Assembly (NCBI RefSeq): GCF_016901015.1
Contig: NZ_JAFEUP010000005.1
Location: 186,001 to 250,000 of the forward strand
Direction of reading: 5' to 3'
DNA: 64,000 nt
DNA from: Zestomonas insulae
GTDB lineage: Bacteria > Pseudomonadota > Gammaproteobacteria > Pseudomonadales > Pseudomonadaceae
A model generated the notes under the pieces. It searched no databases, had not been told where the DNA came from, and saw only the letters and a list, made by a program, of their open reading frames with translations. Positions 9,024-18,092 of this stretch are shown here, piece after piece (position 1 is the first letter of the stretch; the number at the start of each line of letters is the position of its first letter). The position numbers were made by a program, and so were the translations under genes.

Positions 9024-9734
9024 ATGTCCAACATAGCAAAGAATATTGCAAAGGTCGGCGAGCGTATCCGTGAGGCGGCGCAAGCCGCGCAGCGCGATGC
9101 CGCCTCGGTCGGCCTGCTCGCGGTGAGCAAGACCAAGCCGGCGACGGACATCCGCGCGGCGCATGCCGCCGGGCTCAACGACTTCGGCGAAAACTACCTG
9201 CAGGAAGCCCTGGCCAAGCAGCTCGAACTGCGCGATCTGCCGCTGACCTGGCACTTCATCGGACCGATCCAGTCGAACAAGTGCAAGGCGATCGCCGAAC
9301 ACTTCGCCTGGGTGCATTCGGTGGACCGCTTGAAGATCGCCCAGCGCCTCTCCGAGCTGCGCCCGGAGGGACTGCCACCGCTGAACATCTGCCTGCAGGT
9401 CAATATCAGCGGCGAAGCCAGCAAGTCCGGCTGCGCGCCGGAGGAACTGCTGGCGCTGGCCAGCGCGGTCGCCCAGCTGCCGCACGTGAAGCTGCGCGGG
9501 CTGATGGCGATCCCCGAACCCACCGATGACCCGCAACTGCAGCGCGCGACCTTTGCCCGCGTGCGCGGCCTCGCCGAAGAGCTGCGCGCCCGCCTCGGCC
9601 TCGACCTGCACACCCTGTCCATGGGCATGAGCCACGATCTGGAGGCCGCCATCGCCGAAGGCGCCAGCTGGGTGCGCATCGGCACTGCCCTGTTTGGCGC
9701 GCGCGACTATGCGCCGCCGCCCTCTTCTTTATAA
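9024..9734 (+). CDS. yggS: YggS family pyridoxal 5'-phosphate homeostasis protein
   Basis: 236 residues, single-domain fold III PLP-binding protein (PLPBP/YggS). The PLP lysine lies in LLAVSKTKP near residue 36 and the phosphate-binding residues in the C-terminal MGMSHDLEAAI and VRIGTALFG segments. It has no known enzymatic activity and buffers PLP, affecting amino-acid and keto-acid metabolism. It is 10 bp upstream of proC, the conserved yggS-proC-yggT cluster. Confidence 0.95.
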   Translation: MSNIAKNIAKVGERIREAAQAAQRDAASVGLLAVSKTKPATDIRAAHAAGLNDFGENYLQEALAKQLELRDLPLTWHFIGPIQSNKCKAIAEHFAWVHSVDRLKIAQRLSELRPEGLPPLNICLQVNISGEASKSGCAPEELLALASAVAQLPHVKLRGLMAIPEPTDDPQLQRATFARVRGLAEELRARLGLDLHTLSMGMSHDLEAAIAEGASWVRIGTALFGARDYAPPPSSL

Positions 9735-9744
9735 GGAACCCGAC

Positions 9745-10563
9745 ATGCCATCCACTCGCATCGCCTTTATCGGCGCCGGCAACATGGCCGCCAGCCTGAT
9801 CGGCGGGCTGCGCGCCCAGGGCGTCGCCGCCGACGCGATCCGCGCCAGCGAACCCTATGCCGAGCAACGCGCCAAGGTCGCCGCCGAACACGGCATCGAA
9901 GTGTTCGCCGACAACGCCGAAGCCATCCAGGGTGCCGACGTGATCGTTCTGGCGGTCAAGCCGCAGGTCATGAAAGCGGTCTGCCAGGCGCTGGCGCCGA
10001 GCCTCAGCGGCAATCAGCTGATCGTCTCGATCGCTGCCGGCATCACCTGCGCCAGCCTGGAACAATGGCTCGGCGTGCAGCCGCTGGTGCGCTGCATGCC
10101 CAATACCCCGGCGCTGCTGCGCCAAGGCGTCAGCGGCCTGTACGCCAACGCCCAGGTGTCGGCGGCGCAGCGCACGCAGGCCGAACAGCTGCTCTCGGCG
10201 GTCGGCCTGGCCCTGTGGCTGGAACAGGAGCAGCTGATTGACGCGGTCACCGCGGTGTCCGGCAGCGGTCCGGCATATTTCTTCCTGCTCATCGAGGCGA
10301 TGACCGCGGCCGGCGAACAGCTCGGTCTGCCGCGCGCGACGGCCGCCCAGCTGACCCTGCAGACCGCGCTCGGCGCGGCGCGCATGGCGGTGGAGAGCGA
10401 TGTCGACGCCGCCGAACTGCGCCGCCGGGTAACTTCGCCGGCCGGCACCACCGAAGCCGCGATCAAGACCTTCCAGGCCGGCGGCTTCGAGAAACTGGTA
10501 CAACAGGCGCTGGACGCCGCCGCCAACCGCTCGGCCGAACTCGCCGAGCAACTGGGTCAATAA
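9745..10563 (+). CDS. proC: Pyrroline-5-carboxylate reductase
   Basis: 272 residues. It reduces pyrroline-5-carboxylate to proline with NAD(P)H, the last step of proline synthesis. The N-terminal Rossmann motif FIGAGNMAASLIGG and the C-terminal P5CR signature region AVSGSGPAYFF are present. The start at 9745 is chosen because AAGGA precedes it and the Rossmann strand begins five residues in; the frame is open 51 bp further into yggS without support. It is followed 9 bp later by yggT. Confidence 0.97.
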   Translation: MPSTRIAFIGAGNMAASLIGGLRAQGVAADAIRASEPYAEQRAKVAAEHGIEVFADNAEAIQGADVIVLAVKPQVMKAVCQALAPSLSGNQLIVSIAAGITCASLEQWLGVQPLVRCMPNTPALLRQGVSGLYANAQVSAAQRTQAEQLLSAVGLALWLEQEQLIDAVTAVSGSGPAYFFLLIEAMTAAGEQLGLPRATAAQLTLQTALGAARMAVESDVDAAELRRRVTSPAGTTEAAIKTFQAGGFEKLVQQALDAAANRSAELAEQLGQ

Positions 10564-10572
10564 GGAGTAGTT

Positions 10573-11166
10573 ATGTCCGGATTCGTCGAAGCCCTGATCT
10601 ACATCATCCAGACCCTCGGCAGCCTGTACCTGCTGATCGTGCTGCTGCGCTTCATCCTGCAACTGGTGCGCGCCGACTTCTACAACCCGCTCAGCCAGTT
10701 CGTGGTCAAGGCCACCCAGCCGCTGCTCAAGCCGCTGCGCCGGGTGATCCCCGGCTTCGCCGGCCTCGACCTGGCCTCGCTGGTGCTCGCCGTGCTGGTC
10801 CAGCTGGTGCTGATGGTCGTCACCCTCACGCTGATGGGCTACAACGTCGCCGGCTTCATCCTGCAGCTGCTGGCCTGGTCGCTGATCGGCGTGACCTCGC
10901 TGTTCCTCAAGGTGTTCTTCTTCGCCCTGATCGTCAGCGTGATCCTCTCCTGGGTTGCCCCGGGCAGCTACAACCCCGGCGCGCAACTGGTCAACCAGAT
11001 CTGCGAGCCGCTGCTGGCGCCGTTCCGTCGCCTGATGCCGAACCTCGGTGGCCTGGATATCTCGCCGATCTTCGCCTTCATCGCGATCAACCTGCTGGAC
11101 CGCTTCGTGATCGGCAACCTGGCCGCCTATACCGGCATGCCGAAGCTGCTCAGCCCGTTTCTCTGA
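10573..11166 (+). CDS. yggT: YggT family integral membrane protein
   Basis: 197 residues with two YGGT repeats, each a pair of transmembrane helices around an amphipathic loop holding FYNP or SYNPGAQ. Related proteins are linked to membrane or division functions and, in E. coli, to osmotic shock resistance; the exact role is unsettled. AGGAG lies just before the ATG. The stop is 2 bp before the DUF167 gene, so yggS-proC-yggT-yggU form one transcription unit. Confidence 0.93.
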   Translation: MSGFVEALIYIIQTLGSLYLLIVLLRFILQLVRADFYNPLSQFVVKATQPLLKPLRRVIPGFAGLDLASLVLAVLVQLVLMVVTLTLMGYNVAGFILQLLAWSLIGVTSLFLKVFFFALIVSVILSWVAPGSYNPGAQLVNQICEPLLAPFRRLMPNLGGLDISPIFAFIAINLLDRFVIGNLAAYTGMPKLLSPFL

Positions 11167-11168
11167 GC

Positions 11169-11462
11169 ATGAGCTGGTTCCGCTGGGACGGCGCCGACCT
11201 GATCCTCGCCTGCCACCTGCAGCCCAAGGCCAGCCGCGACGAGTTCGCCGGGCTGCACGGTGAGCGGCTGAAGATCCGCCTCACCGCGCCGCCGGTGGAG
11301 GGCAAGGCCAACGCCCAGCTGCTGACCTTCCTCGCCGCCGCGTTCGGCGTGGCGAAAACCCAGGTGCAGCTGGAAAGCGGCGAGCTGAATCGGCACAAGC
11401 GGGTGCGCATCCACGCGCCCACCCGCCTGCCGCTGGAATTGTCGCTGAGCCCGCCGGACTGA
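11169..11462 (+). CDS. yggU: DUF167 / YggU family protein
   Basis: 97 residues. The DUF167 signature is visible: HLQPKASRDEF near the start, then APPVEGKANAQLL in the middle, and an arginine/lysine-rich end. The structures known for the family are small alpha/beta folds; no biochemical role is established. It is last in the yggS-proC-yggT-yggU unit. Confidence 0.92.
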   Translation: MSWFRWDGADLILACHLQPKASRDEFAGLHGERLKIRLTAPPVEGKANAQLLTFLAAAFGVAKTQVQLESGELNRHKRVRIHAPTRLPLELSLSPPD

Positions 11463-11512
11463 CCGCCCGACCCACTGGCCCCACCGCAAGGCGGGTCGGG
11501 CAGGATGGCCAA

Positions 11513-11540
11513 TTGACGCTGCCGGTGGCTCACGCATAAT
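11513..11540 (+). promoter_or_regulatory. Sigma-70-type promoter for the dynamin-like GTPase
   Basis: TTGACG (11513-11518) and CATAAT (11535-11540) are separated by 16 bp. The predicted start near 11547 leaves a leader of about 70 nt before the ATG at 11621. Both boxes are close to consensus in an otherwise G+C-rich gap. Confidence 0.62.
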
Positions 11541-11620
11541 GCGTCGAGAGGGGCGCATCCCGCCGTCCTCGCGTGGTTCCCTTCCCCAACCGCAGGATGC
11601 GCACCGAGAGGAGAGTCTGG

Positions 11621-13603
11621 ATGAGCATGGAACGTCTCAGTCAGCAGGTGGAGGCCTACACGGCCTGGAAACGCGAGCTGATGCGCGAGATCACCCGCTA
11701 TCGCAGCTGGCTGGCCAGTAGCCGGCTGAGCTCCGATGCCATCGAGGCACGCCTGGACGCCGCGCTGCGCCTACTGCGCACCGACCACATCACCCTGGCC
11801 TTCGTCGGCGAGTTCTCGCGCGGCAAGACCGAACTGATCAACAGCCTGTTCTTCTCCTCCTACGGCCAGCGCATGCTGCCGTCGCAGGCCGGGCGCACCA
11901 CCATGTGCCCCACCGAGCTGTTCTTCGACCCCCGCTCGGAACGCCCGTACATCCGCCTGCTACCGATCGAGACGCGCCTGGCCGACGCCAGCGTCGCGCA
12001 GTTCAAGCGCATTCCGCGGCACTGGGTGAACATCCCGCTCGACCTCAGCGACCCGAGCAACATGATCCAGGCCTTCGCCCAGGTGGCCAAGACCAAACCG
12101 ATGCCGGTCGAGCAGGCGATCCAGTTCGGCTTCCATCCGGACATGCTGGAGGACGCCGGCAAGCCCGGCCTGGTACTGGTGCCGGCGTGGCGCCACGCGC
12201 TGATCAATTTCGACCACCCGCTGCTGCGCCAGGGTTTGCGCATCCTCGACACGCCGGGGCTGAACGCGCTCGGCAGCGAGCCGGAACTCACCCTGTCGAT
12301 GCTGCCCAACGCCCAGGCGATCCTGTTCCTGCTGGCCGCCGACACCGGGGTGACCGCCAGCGACATGGACATCTGGCGCAACCATATCCGCCAGCTCGAC
12401 GAAGACACCCAGACCAGCCTGTTCGCCGTGCTGAACAAGATCGACGTGCTGTGGGACGACCTGGCCGGCGAGAGCTTCGTGCAGAACGCCATCGCCCAGG
12501 TGCAGAGCGCCACCGCCAAACAGCTCGGCATCAACCCCGCCGACGTGCTGCCGCTGTCGGCCAAGCAGGCCCTGCTGGCCAAGGTGCGCAACGACGACGC
12601 GCTGCTGCTGCGCAGCCAGATGCCAGCACTGGAAAGCCTGCTATGCGAACGCATCGTCGCGCAGAAGGAACGCCTGCTGGAAAGCCGGGTGGTCAATCAG
12701 GTGCTGGCCCTGGTGCAGAACAGCCAGCACGTGCTCAACCTGCGCCTGGAGAAGGTCACCGAGCAGCAGGGCCAGCTGTCCAACCACCAGCAGGACAACG
12801 GCCAGCTGCTGTTCGAACTGACCGCCAAGACCAAGCACGACCACAGCGAACACCACAAACGCCTGCTCAACTTGCGCACCAATCAGCGCCTGCTGCAGCG
12901 TCAGGGCGACCTGCTGTGCGCCGCGGTGCGCGGCGAGCGCCTCGACCTGCACCTCGACAAGCTGCGCGGCAACCTCGAGGGCAGCTGGACCACCTTCGGC
13001 ATCCACCAGGCGATCCTGCATTTCTTCCATTCGGTGGAGGGCGACCTGCACGACCTCGAGCAGGAAGCCGAGATGGGCAACAAGATGGTCGCGGCCATCT
13101 ACCGCCGGCACAACGAGGAGAACCCGCTGCACGGCATCGACGCGCCACTGTTCAACCTGCGCCCCTACCTGCGCGAGCTGCAGGGCCTGCGCGAAAAGGG
13201 CGACCAGTTCCGCCTGCACCTGAAGACCCTGCTCACCGAGCAGCGCGTGCTGACCCGGCGCTTCTTCGCCACCCTGGTCCAGGAAGTGGTCGGTCTGCAC
13301 CAGCGCCTGCGCCAGGAAGCCGCGCAATGGGCGCACGACGCGCTGATGCCGCTGATGCAGCACACCCTGGAACACAAGCAGCTGCTGGAAAGCCACATGC
13401 TGCGTCTCAAGGCCCTGGCCCAGGACACCCAGCAGGCGCGCCAGCGCGGCGAACAACTGCAGCGCTACGCCAGCGATCTGCAGGCACAATTGCAGCAGGC
13501 CAGCGAGATCCTTCGCACCCTGCGCCGTCCGGCGCCGATCCAGCGCCAGGGCAAGGTCGTCACCCTGCCGGTGGCGAGCCGTCAGCAGGGCGCTCTCGAG
13601 TAA
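11621..13603 (+). CDS. Dynamin-like large GTPase
   Basis: 660 residues. The G domain is clear: P-loop GEFSRGKTEL (Lys69), switch threonines in GRTTMCPTE, DTPG at 210-213 and NKID at 272-275. The remaining 350 residues are predominantly helical with long heptad-like stretches (about 390-450 and 590-645), as in the stalk of bacterial dynamin-like proteins. No clear transmembrane helix is seen. Such proteins remodel membranes or protect them from stress; the role of this one is unknown. The start at 11621 follows AGAGGAGAG; an in-frame extension to 11573 lacks a ribosome site. It stands alone, with its own promoter, between yggU and metX. Confidence 0.85.
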   Translation: MSMERLSQQVEAYTAWKRELMREITRYRSWLASSRLSSDAIEARLDAALRLLRTDHITLAFVGEFSRGKTELINSLFFSSYGQRMLPSQAGRTTMCPTELFFDPRSERPYIRLLPIETRLADASVAQFKRIPRHWVNIPLDLSDPSNMIQAFAQVAKTKPMPVEQAIQFGFHPDMLEDAGKPGLVLVPAWRHALINFDHPLLRQGLRILDTPGLNALGSEPELTLSMLPNAQAILFLLAADTGVTASDMDIWRNHIRQLDEDTQTSLFAVLNKIDVLWDDLAGESFVQNAIAQVQSATAKQLGINPADVLPLSAKQALLAKVRNDDALLLRSQMPALESLLCERIVAQKERLLESRVVNQVLALVQNSQHVLNLRLEKVTEQQGQLSNHQQDNGQLLFELTAKTKHDHSEHHKRLLNLRTNQRLLQRQGDLLCAAVRGERLDLHLDKLRGNLEGSWTTFGIHQAILHFFHSVEGDLHDLEQEAEMGNKMVAAIYRRHNEENPLHGIDAPLFNLRPYLRELQGLREKGDQFRLHLKTLLTEQRVLTRRFFATLVQEVVGLHQRLRQEAAQWAHDALMPLMQHTLEHKQLLESHMLRLKALAQDTQQARQRGEQLQRYASDLQAQLQQASEILRTLRRPAPIQRQGKVVTLPVASRQQGALE

Positions 13604-13660
13604 TCGCGAGCGCCCGCGTTAGTCCCGTAATTTCAAGCAATTAGCCCCGCCCCGAGCGGC

Positions 13661-13689
13661 TTGCCGCTCAGCACTGCGCTCTTTAGACT
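13661..13689 (+). promoter_or_regulatory. Sigma-70-type promoter for metXW
   Basis: TTGCCG (13661-13666) and TAGACT (13684-13689) have the ideal 17 bp spacing. The predicted start near 13696 gives a leader of only about 24 nt, too short for a SAM or SAH riboswitch. Confidence 0.55.
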
Positions 13690-13719
13690 GGCGCCCTTCC
13701 CCGATCGAGAGCAGGGTCG

Positions 13720-14859
13720 ATGCCCACTGTCTTTGCCGCAGACTCCGTCGGCCTGGTCACCCCCCAGGTCGCCCGGTTCGCCGAACCCCTGGCCCTGGCC
13801 TGCGGGCGCAGCCTGGCCGACTACCAACTGGTCTACGAAACCTACGGCGAGCTGAATGCCAGCCGCAGCAATGCCGTGCTGATCTGCCACGCGCTGTCCG
13901 GCCACCACCATGCCGCCGGCTACCACAGCACAGAAGAGCGCAAGCCGGGCTGGTGGGACAGCTGCATCGGCCCGGGCAAACCGATCGACACGCGCAAATT
14001 CTTCGTCGTCAGCCTCAACAACCTCGGCGGCTGCAACGGCTCGACCGGCCCGTCCAGCCTCAACCCCGCGACCGGCAAGCCATTCGGCGCCGACTTCCCG
14101 GTGATGACCGTGGAAGACTGGGTGCACAGCCAGGCGCGCCTGGCCGACCAGCTCGGCATCGGCCAATGGGCCGCGGTGATCGGCGGCAGCCTCGGCGGCA
14201 TGCAGGCCATGCAGTGGGCGATCACCTATCCGGAACGCATCCGCCACTGCCTGGCGATCGCCACCGCGCCCAAGCTGTCGGCACAGAACATCGCCTTCAA
14301 CGAAGTCGCGCGCCAGGCGATTCTCACCGACCCGGAGTTCTTCGGCGGGCACTTCCAGGAACAGGGCGTGATCCCCAAGCGCGGGCTGATGCTGGCGCGC
14401 ATGGTCGGCCACATCACCTACCTGTCGGATGACGCGATGGGCGAGAAATTCGGCCGCGGATTGAAGAGCGAGAAGCTCAACTACGACTTCCACAGCGTCG
14501 AGTTCCAGGTGGAAAGCTACCTGCGCTACCAGGGCGAGGAGTTCTCCGGGCGCTTCGACGCCAACACCTACCTGCTGATGACCAAGGCGCTGGACTACTT
14601 CGACCCGGCCGCCGCCCACGGCGACGACCTGGCCAAGACCCTCGCCGGGGTCAAGGCGGACTTCTGCGTGATGTCCTTCACTACCGACTGGCGCTTCTCG
14701 CCGGCGCGCTCGCGGGAAATCGTCGATGCCCTGCTGGCCGCGCGCAAGAACGTGTCGTACCTGGAAATCGACGCCCCGCAAGGCCATGACGCCTTCCTCA
14801 TGCCGATCCCGCGCTACCTGCAGGCGTTCGGCAGCTACATGCAACGGATCGAGGTATGA
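13720..14859 (+). CDS. metX: Homoserine O-acyltransferase MetX
   Basis: 379 residues, alpha/beta-hydrolase fold. It acylates homoserine in methionine synthesis. The nucleophile elbow is GGSLGGMQ (Ser157); the Asp and His of the triad fall in the C-terminal part (TDWRFSP and APQGHDAFL). Pseudomonas MetX enzymes have been shown to use succinyl-CoA rather than acetyl-CoA, so the product is probably O-succinylhomoserine; acyl specificity is inference here. It overlaps metW by four bases (ATGA), the conserved metXW pair. Confidence 0.95.
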   Translation: MPTVFAADSVGLVTPQVARFAEPLALACGRSLADYQLVYETYGELNASRSNAVLICHALSGHHHAAGYHSTEERKPGWWDSCIGPGKPIDTRKFFVVSLNNLGGCNGSTGPSSLNPATGKPFGADFPVMTVEDWVHSQARLADQLGIGQWAAVIGGSLGGMQAMQWAITYPERIRHCLAIATAPKLSAQNIAFNEVARQAILTDPEFFGGHFQEQGVIPKRGLMLARMVGHITYLSDDAMGEKFGRGLKSEKLNYDFHSVEFQVESYLRYQGEEFSGRFDANTYLLMTKALDYFDPAAAHGDDLAKTLAGVKADFCVMSFTTDWRFSPARSREIVDALLAARKNVSYLEIDAPQGHDAFLMPIPRYLQAFGSYMQRIEV

Positions 14860-15482
14860 GCATGCGTGCGGATCTGGAGATCATCCAAGACTGGATTCCC
14901 GCCGGCAGCCGGGTGCTCGACCTCGGCTGCGGTGACGGTGAACTGCTGGCCTGGCTCGGCGAGCACAAGCAGGTCACCGGCTATGGCCTGGAGATCGACG
15001 CGGAGAACATCGCCCGCTGCATCGAAAAAGGCGTCAACGTCATCGAGCAGAACCTCGACGAAGGCCTCGGCAACTTCGCCAGCAACAGCTTCGACGTGGT
15101 GGTGATGACCCAGGCGCTGCAGGCCGTGCACTACCCGGACCGGATTCTCGAGGAAATGCTGCGGGTCGGGCGCACCTGCATCATCACCTTCCCCAACTTC
15201 GGCCACTGGCGCTGCCGCTGGTACCTGGCGCGCAACGGGCGCATGCCGGTCTCGGAGTTTCTGCCGTACACCTGGTACAACACGCCGAACATCCACTTCT
15301 GCACCTTCAAGGACTTCGAGGCGCTGTGCCGCGAGCGTCAGGTGCGGGTGCTCGACCGTCTGGCCGTCGACCAGCAGCACCGCGACGGTTTCGCCAGCCG
15401 GCTTTGGCCTAATCTGTTAGGGGAGATCGGCATCTATCGCGTCAGCGGCCCTGGCGTGCTGGATCACCGCATCGCCGTCTGA
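14856..15482 (+). CDS. metW: Methionine biosynthesis methyltransferase-like protein MetW
   Basis: 208 residues, class I SAM-methyltransferase fold with motif I VLDLGCGDGELLAWLG near residues 22-37. MetW partners MetX for full homoserine acyltransferase activity in several proteobacteria. The ATG at 14856 overlaps the metX stop; a second in-frame ATG at 14862 is possible. It is followed 25 bp later by a DUF4426 gene, so the unit may continue through hemW. Confidence 0.94.
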   Translation: MSMRADLEIIQDWIPAGSRVLDLGCGDGELLAWLGEHKQVTGYGLEIDAENIARCIEKGVNVIEQNLDEGLGNFASNSFDVVVMTQALQAVHYPDRILEEMLRVGRTCIITFPNFGHWRCRWYLARNGRMPVSEFLPYTWYNTPNIHFCTFKDFEALCRERQVRVLDRLAVDQQHRDGFASRLWPNLLGEIGIYRVSGPGVLDHRIAV

Positions 15483-15507
15483 CCTGCCCCGAACAAGGAG
15501 AATCCCC

Positions 15508-15927
15508 ATGCGTCGCTTCGTCCTGTTTCTCTGCGCGCTGTGCCTGGCCCTGCCGGCACTGGCCGAACGCAAAGTCACCTTCGGCGACCTGGACGTGCAT
15601 TACAGCGCCTTCAACTCCAGCTTCCTGCAGCCGGAAGTCGCCAGCGCCACCGGCCTGACCCGCAGCAAGACCCAGGGCGTGCTCAACATCGCGGTGGTCA
15701 AGGCCGGCAAGACCGGGCCGGCCAAGGTCAGTGGGGAAGTCACCGACCTGCTCGGCAAGGCCGCGCCGCTGGCCTTCAAGGAGGTCAACGACGGCGGCGC
15801 GCTGTACTACCTGGCACAGTTCCCGGTGGAGCAGCAGGAAGTGCTGCGCTTCACCGTCAAGGTGCAGGTCGGCGACGGCACCGTGAACAACCTCGACTTC
15901 ACCCAGGAAATCTTCCCCGACCCATGA
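15508..15927 (+). CDS. Periplasmic DUF4426 protein
   Basis: 139 residues with a signal peptide (hydrophobic residues 4-18, cut after ALA at about 19). The mature part is a small beta-rich domain matching the DUF4426 family, found next to metW and rdgB in pseudomonads. Function is unknown. A good AAGGAG precedes the ATG. Its stop overlaps rdgB by four bases. Confidence 0.85.
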   Translation: MRRFVLFLCALCLALPALAERKVTFGDLDVHYSAFNSSFLQPEVASATGLTRSKTQGVLNIAVVKAGKTGPAKVSGEVTDLLGKAAPLAFKEVNDGGALYYLAQFPVEQQEVLRFTVKVQVGDGTVNNLDFTQEIFPDP

Positions 15928-16520
15928 TCGCGCTCACCCAACTGGTGCTGGCCAGCCACAACGCCGGCAAGCTCAAGGAACTCCAGGCCATGCTCGGCGA
16001 CCGCGTGCAGGTCCGCTCGGTCGCCGAGTTCAGCAGCCACGAGCCGGAAGAGACCGGGCTGTCGTTCATCGAGAACGCCATCCTCAAAGCCCGCCACGCC
16101 GCGCGGGTGTCCGGCCTGCCGGCGCTGGCCGACGACTCCGGCCTGGCGGTCGATCACCTCGGCGGCGCCCCCGGCATCTACTCGGCGCGCTATGCCGACG
16201 GCCAGGGTGATGCGGCCAACAACGCCAAACTGCTCGAAGTGCTCAAGGACGTCCCGGACGCCGAGCGCGGCGCGCAGTTCGTCTGCGCCCTGGCCCTGCT
16301 GCGACATGCCGACGACCCGCTACCGATCCTCTGCGAAGGGCTCTGGCACGGGCGCATCCTGCACGCCGCACGCGGCGCCCACGGTTTCGGCTACGACCCG
16401 CTGTTCTGGGTGCCGGAACGCGACTGCTCGAGCGCCGAGTTGTCGCCTGCCGAGAAGAACCAGCTCAGCCACCGCGCGCGCGCCATGGCGCAGCTGAAAC
16501 AGCGCCTGGACCTGGCATGA
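15924..16520 (+). CDS. rdgB: RdgB/HAM1 family XTP/dITP pyrophosphatase
   Basis: 198 residues. It hydrolyses non-canonical purine triphosphates (dITP, XTP) to monophosphates, keeping deaminated bases out of DNA. The substrate loop LASHNAGKLKEL is at residues 8-19, the metal-binding E-x-ENA segment (TGLSFIENAILKA) near 46-57, and ADDSGL and GFGYDPLFW follow. The start at 15924 overlaps the DUF4426 stop (ATGA); the frame is open further upstream over that gene but without support. It overlaps hemW by four bases. Confidence 0.96.
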   Translation: MIALTQLVLASHNAGKLKELQAMLGDRVQVRSVAEFSSHEPEETGLSFIENAILKARHAARVSGLPALADDSGLAVDHLGGAPGIYSARYADGQGDAANNAKLLEVLKDVPDAERGAQFVCALALLRHADDPLPILCEGLWHGRILHAARGAHGFGYDPLFWVPERDCSSAELSPAEKNQLSHRARAMAQLKQRLDLA

Positions 16521-17713
16521 ACCGCCAGCCCGCGCCCTCAGCCCCGCTGCCCGAGGGCGGGGGCCACCCCGGCGGCTTCCTGCTGCCGCCGCTGGCGCTG
16601 TACATCCACATTCCCTGGTGCGTGCGCAAATGCCCGTACTGCGACTTCAACTCGCACGCCGCCGGCCCGGAGCTGCCGGAAGACGCCTATGTCGACGCGC
16701 TGCTCGCCGACCTCGACGCCGACCTGACGCATGTCCACGGCCGTGAGCTGACCTCGATCTTCTTCGGTGGCGGCACCCCCAGCCTGTTCTCCGCCAGCGC
16801 CTTGGGGCGCCTGCTGGATGGCGTTGAGGAACGCGTGCGCTTCGCCCGCGACATCGAGATCACCCTCGAGGCCAACCCCGGCACCTTCGAGCAGGCCAAG
16901 TTCCGCGGATACCGCCAGCTCGGCATCAACCGCCTGTCGATCGGCGTGCAGAGTTTCCAGACCAGCCAGCTCAGCGCGCTGGGGCGCATCCACGACGGCC
17001 ACGAGGCGATCCGCGCGGCGGACATGGCGCGCGCCGCCGGCTTCGACAACTTCAACCTCGACCTGATGCACGGCCTGCCCGAGCAGGGCGTCGAGGATGC
17101 GCTCGATGACCTGCGCATCGCCATCGCCCAGGCGCCGACCCACCTGTCCTGGTACCAGCTGACCCTGGAACCCAACACGGTGTTCTGGAACCAGCCGCCG
17201 GTGCTGCCCGAAGACGACATCCTCTGGGACATCCAGGAGGCCGGCCAGGCGCTGCTCGCCGCCGAGGGCTACGCGCAGTACGAAGTCTCCGCCTACGCAC
17301 GCGACGGCCGTCGCGCGCGGCACAACCTCAACTACTGGACCTTCGGCGACTTCCTCGGCATCGGCGCCGGGGCGCACGCCAAGCTCAGCGACCCGGACGG
17401 GCGCATCCGCCGCACCTGGAAGACCCGCCTGCCCAAGGACTACCTCGACCCGGCCAAGCGCTTCCAAGCCGGCGAACGGCTGCTCGAACGCGGCGAACTG
17501 CCGTTCGAATTTCTCATGAACGTGCTGCGCCTCAGCGACGGCGCCGCCGCCAGCCTGTATACCGAACGCACCGGCCTGCCGCTGGCCAGCCTCGCTGCGG
17601 CACGCCGCGAGGCCGAGGCACGCGGCCTGCTGCAGGCCGACCCGGAGCGTCTGGTGGCCACCGCCAAGGGCCAACTGTTCCTCAATGACCTGCTGCAACT
17701 CTTTCTGAGCTAA
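16517..17713 (+). CDS. hemW: Radical SAM haem chaperone HemW
   Basis: 398 residues. The radical SAM cluster motif is Cys35-x3-Cys39-x2-Cys42 (WCVRKCPYCDF), followed by FFGGGTPS. The HemW-specific haem-binding motif HNxxYW is at 269-274 (HNLNYW), which separates it from coproporphyrinogen dehydrogenase HemN. HemW inserts haem into respiratory enzymes. The C-terminal winged-helix domain is present. The N-terminal ~25 residues are a proline/glycine-rich extension. It is coupled to rdgB by overlap. Confidence 0.95.
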   Translation: MNRQPAPSAPLPEGGGHPGGFLLPPLALYIHIPWCVRKCPYCDFNSHAAGPELPEDAYVDALLADLDADLTHVHGRELTSIFFGGGTPSLFSASALGRLLDGVEERVRFARDIEITLEANPGTFEQAKFRGYRQLGINRLSIGVQSFQTSQLSALGRIHDGHEAIRAADMARAAGFDNFNLDLMHGLPEQGVEDALDDLRIAIAQAPTHLSWYQLTLEPNTVFWNQPPVLPEDDILWDIQEAGQALLAAEGYAQYEVSAYARDGRRARHNLNYWTFGDFLGIGAGAHAKLSDPDGRIRRTWKTRLPKDYLDPAKRFQAGERLLERGELPFEFLMNVLRLSDGAAASLYTERTGLPLASLAAARREAEARGLLQADPERLVATAKGQLFLNDLLQLFLS

Positions 17714-17728
17714 GCGCTAAGGACTCGC

Positions 17729-18052
17729 ATGGATCTGCTACTCGACCTGATTGCCACCCTGTCTCGCTGGACCCGCGGTCACCTCTACGACATCTCCCTG
17801 GCCGTCATGGCCACCCTGCTGGTGCTGTTCGGCCCGGGGATCAACAGCTGGATCCAGCAGAAGATCGGCGGCCTCAACTTCGTCTTCCGCACCCTGCTGT
17901 TCGTCCTGCTCTGCGCGGTCGGCTACGGCCTGGCGATGATTTTCCTCACCCCCTGGCTGGCCAAGGGCCTCGGCTACTTCAACAACTACACCCTGGCGCC
18001 GGTCCTGCTACTAGTCTTCTTCCTGATCGGCGTGATCGCCGACCGCAATTAG
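17729..18052 (+). CDS. DUF3392 inner membrane protein
   Basis: 107 residues with three hydrophobic segments (about residues 20-37, 50-70 and 85-103), matching the DUF3392 family found beside hemW in Pseudomonas. Function is unknown. It begins 15 bp after hemW and is probably co-transcribed. Confidence 0.82.
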   Translation: MDLLLDLIATLSRWTRGHLYDISLAVMATLLVLFGPGINSWIQQKIGGLNFVFRTLLFVLLCAVGYGLAMIFLTPWLAKGLGYFNNYTLAPVLLLVFFLIGVIADRN

Positions 18053-18092
18053 GCTGACGGCTCCCCGGCTGTCGCCCAGCCGAGGAGCCGCT

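Noticed and set aside
13604..13719. SAM or SAH riboswitch before metX
   Set aside because: The inferred leader is about 24 nt, and no conserved fold is seen.
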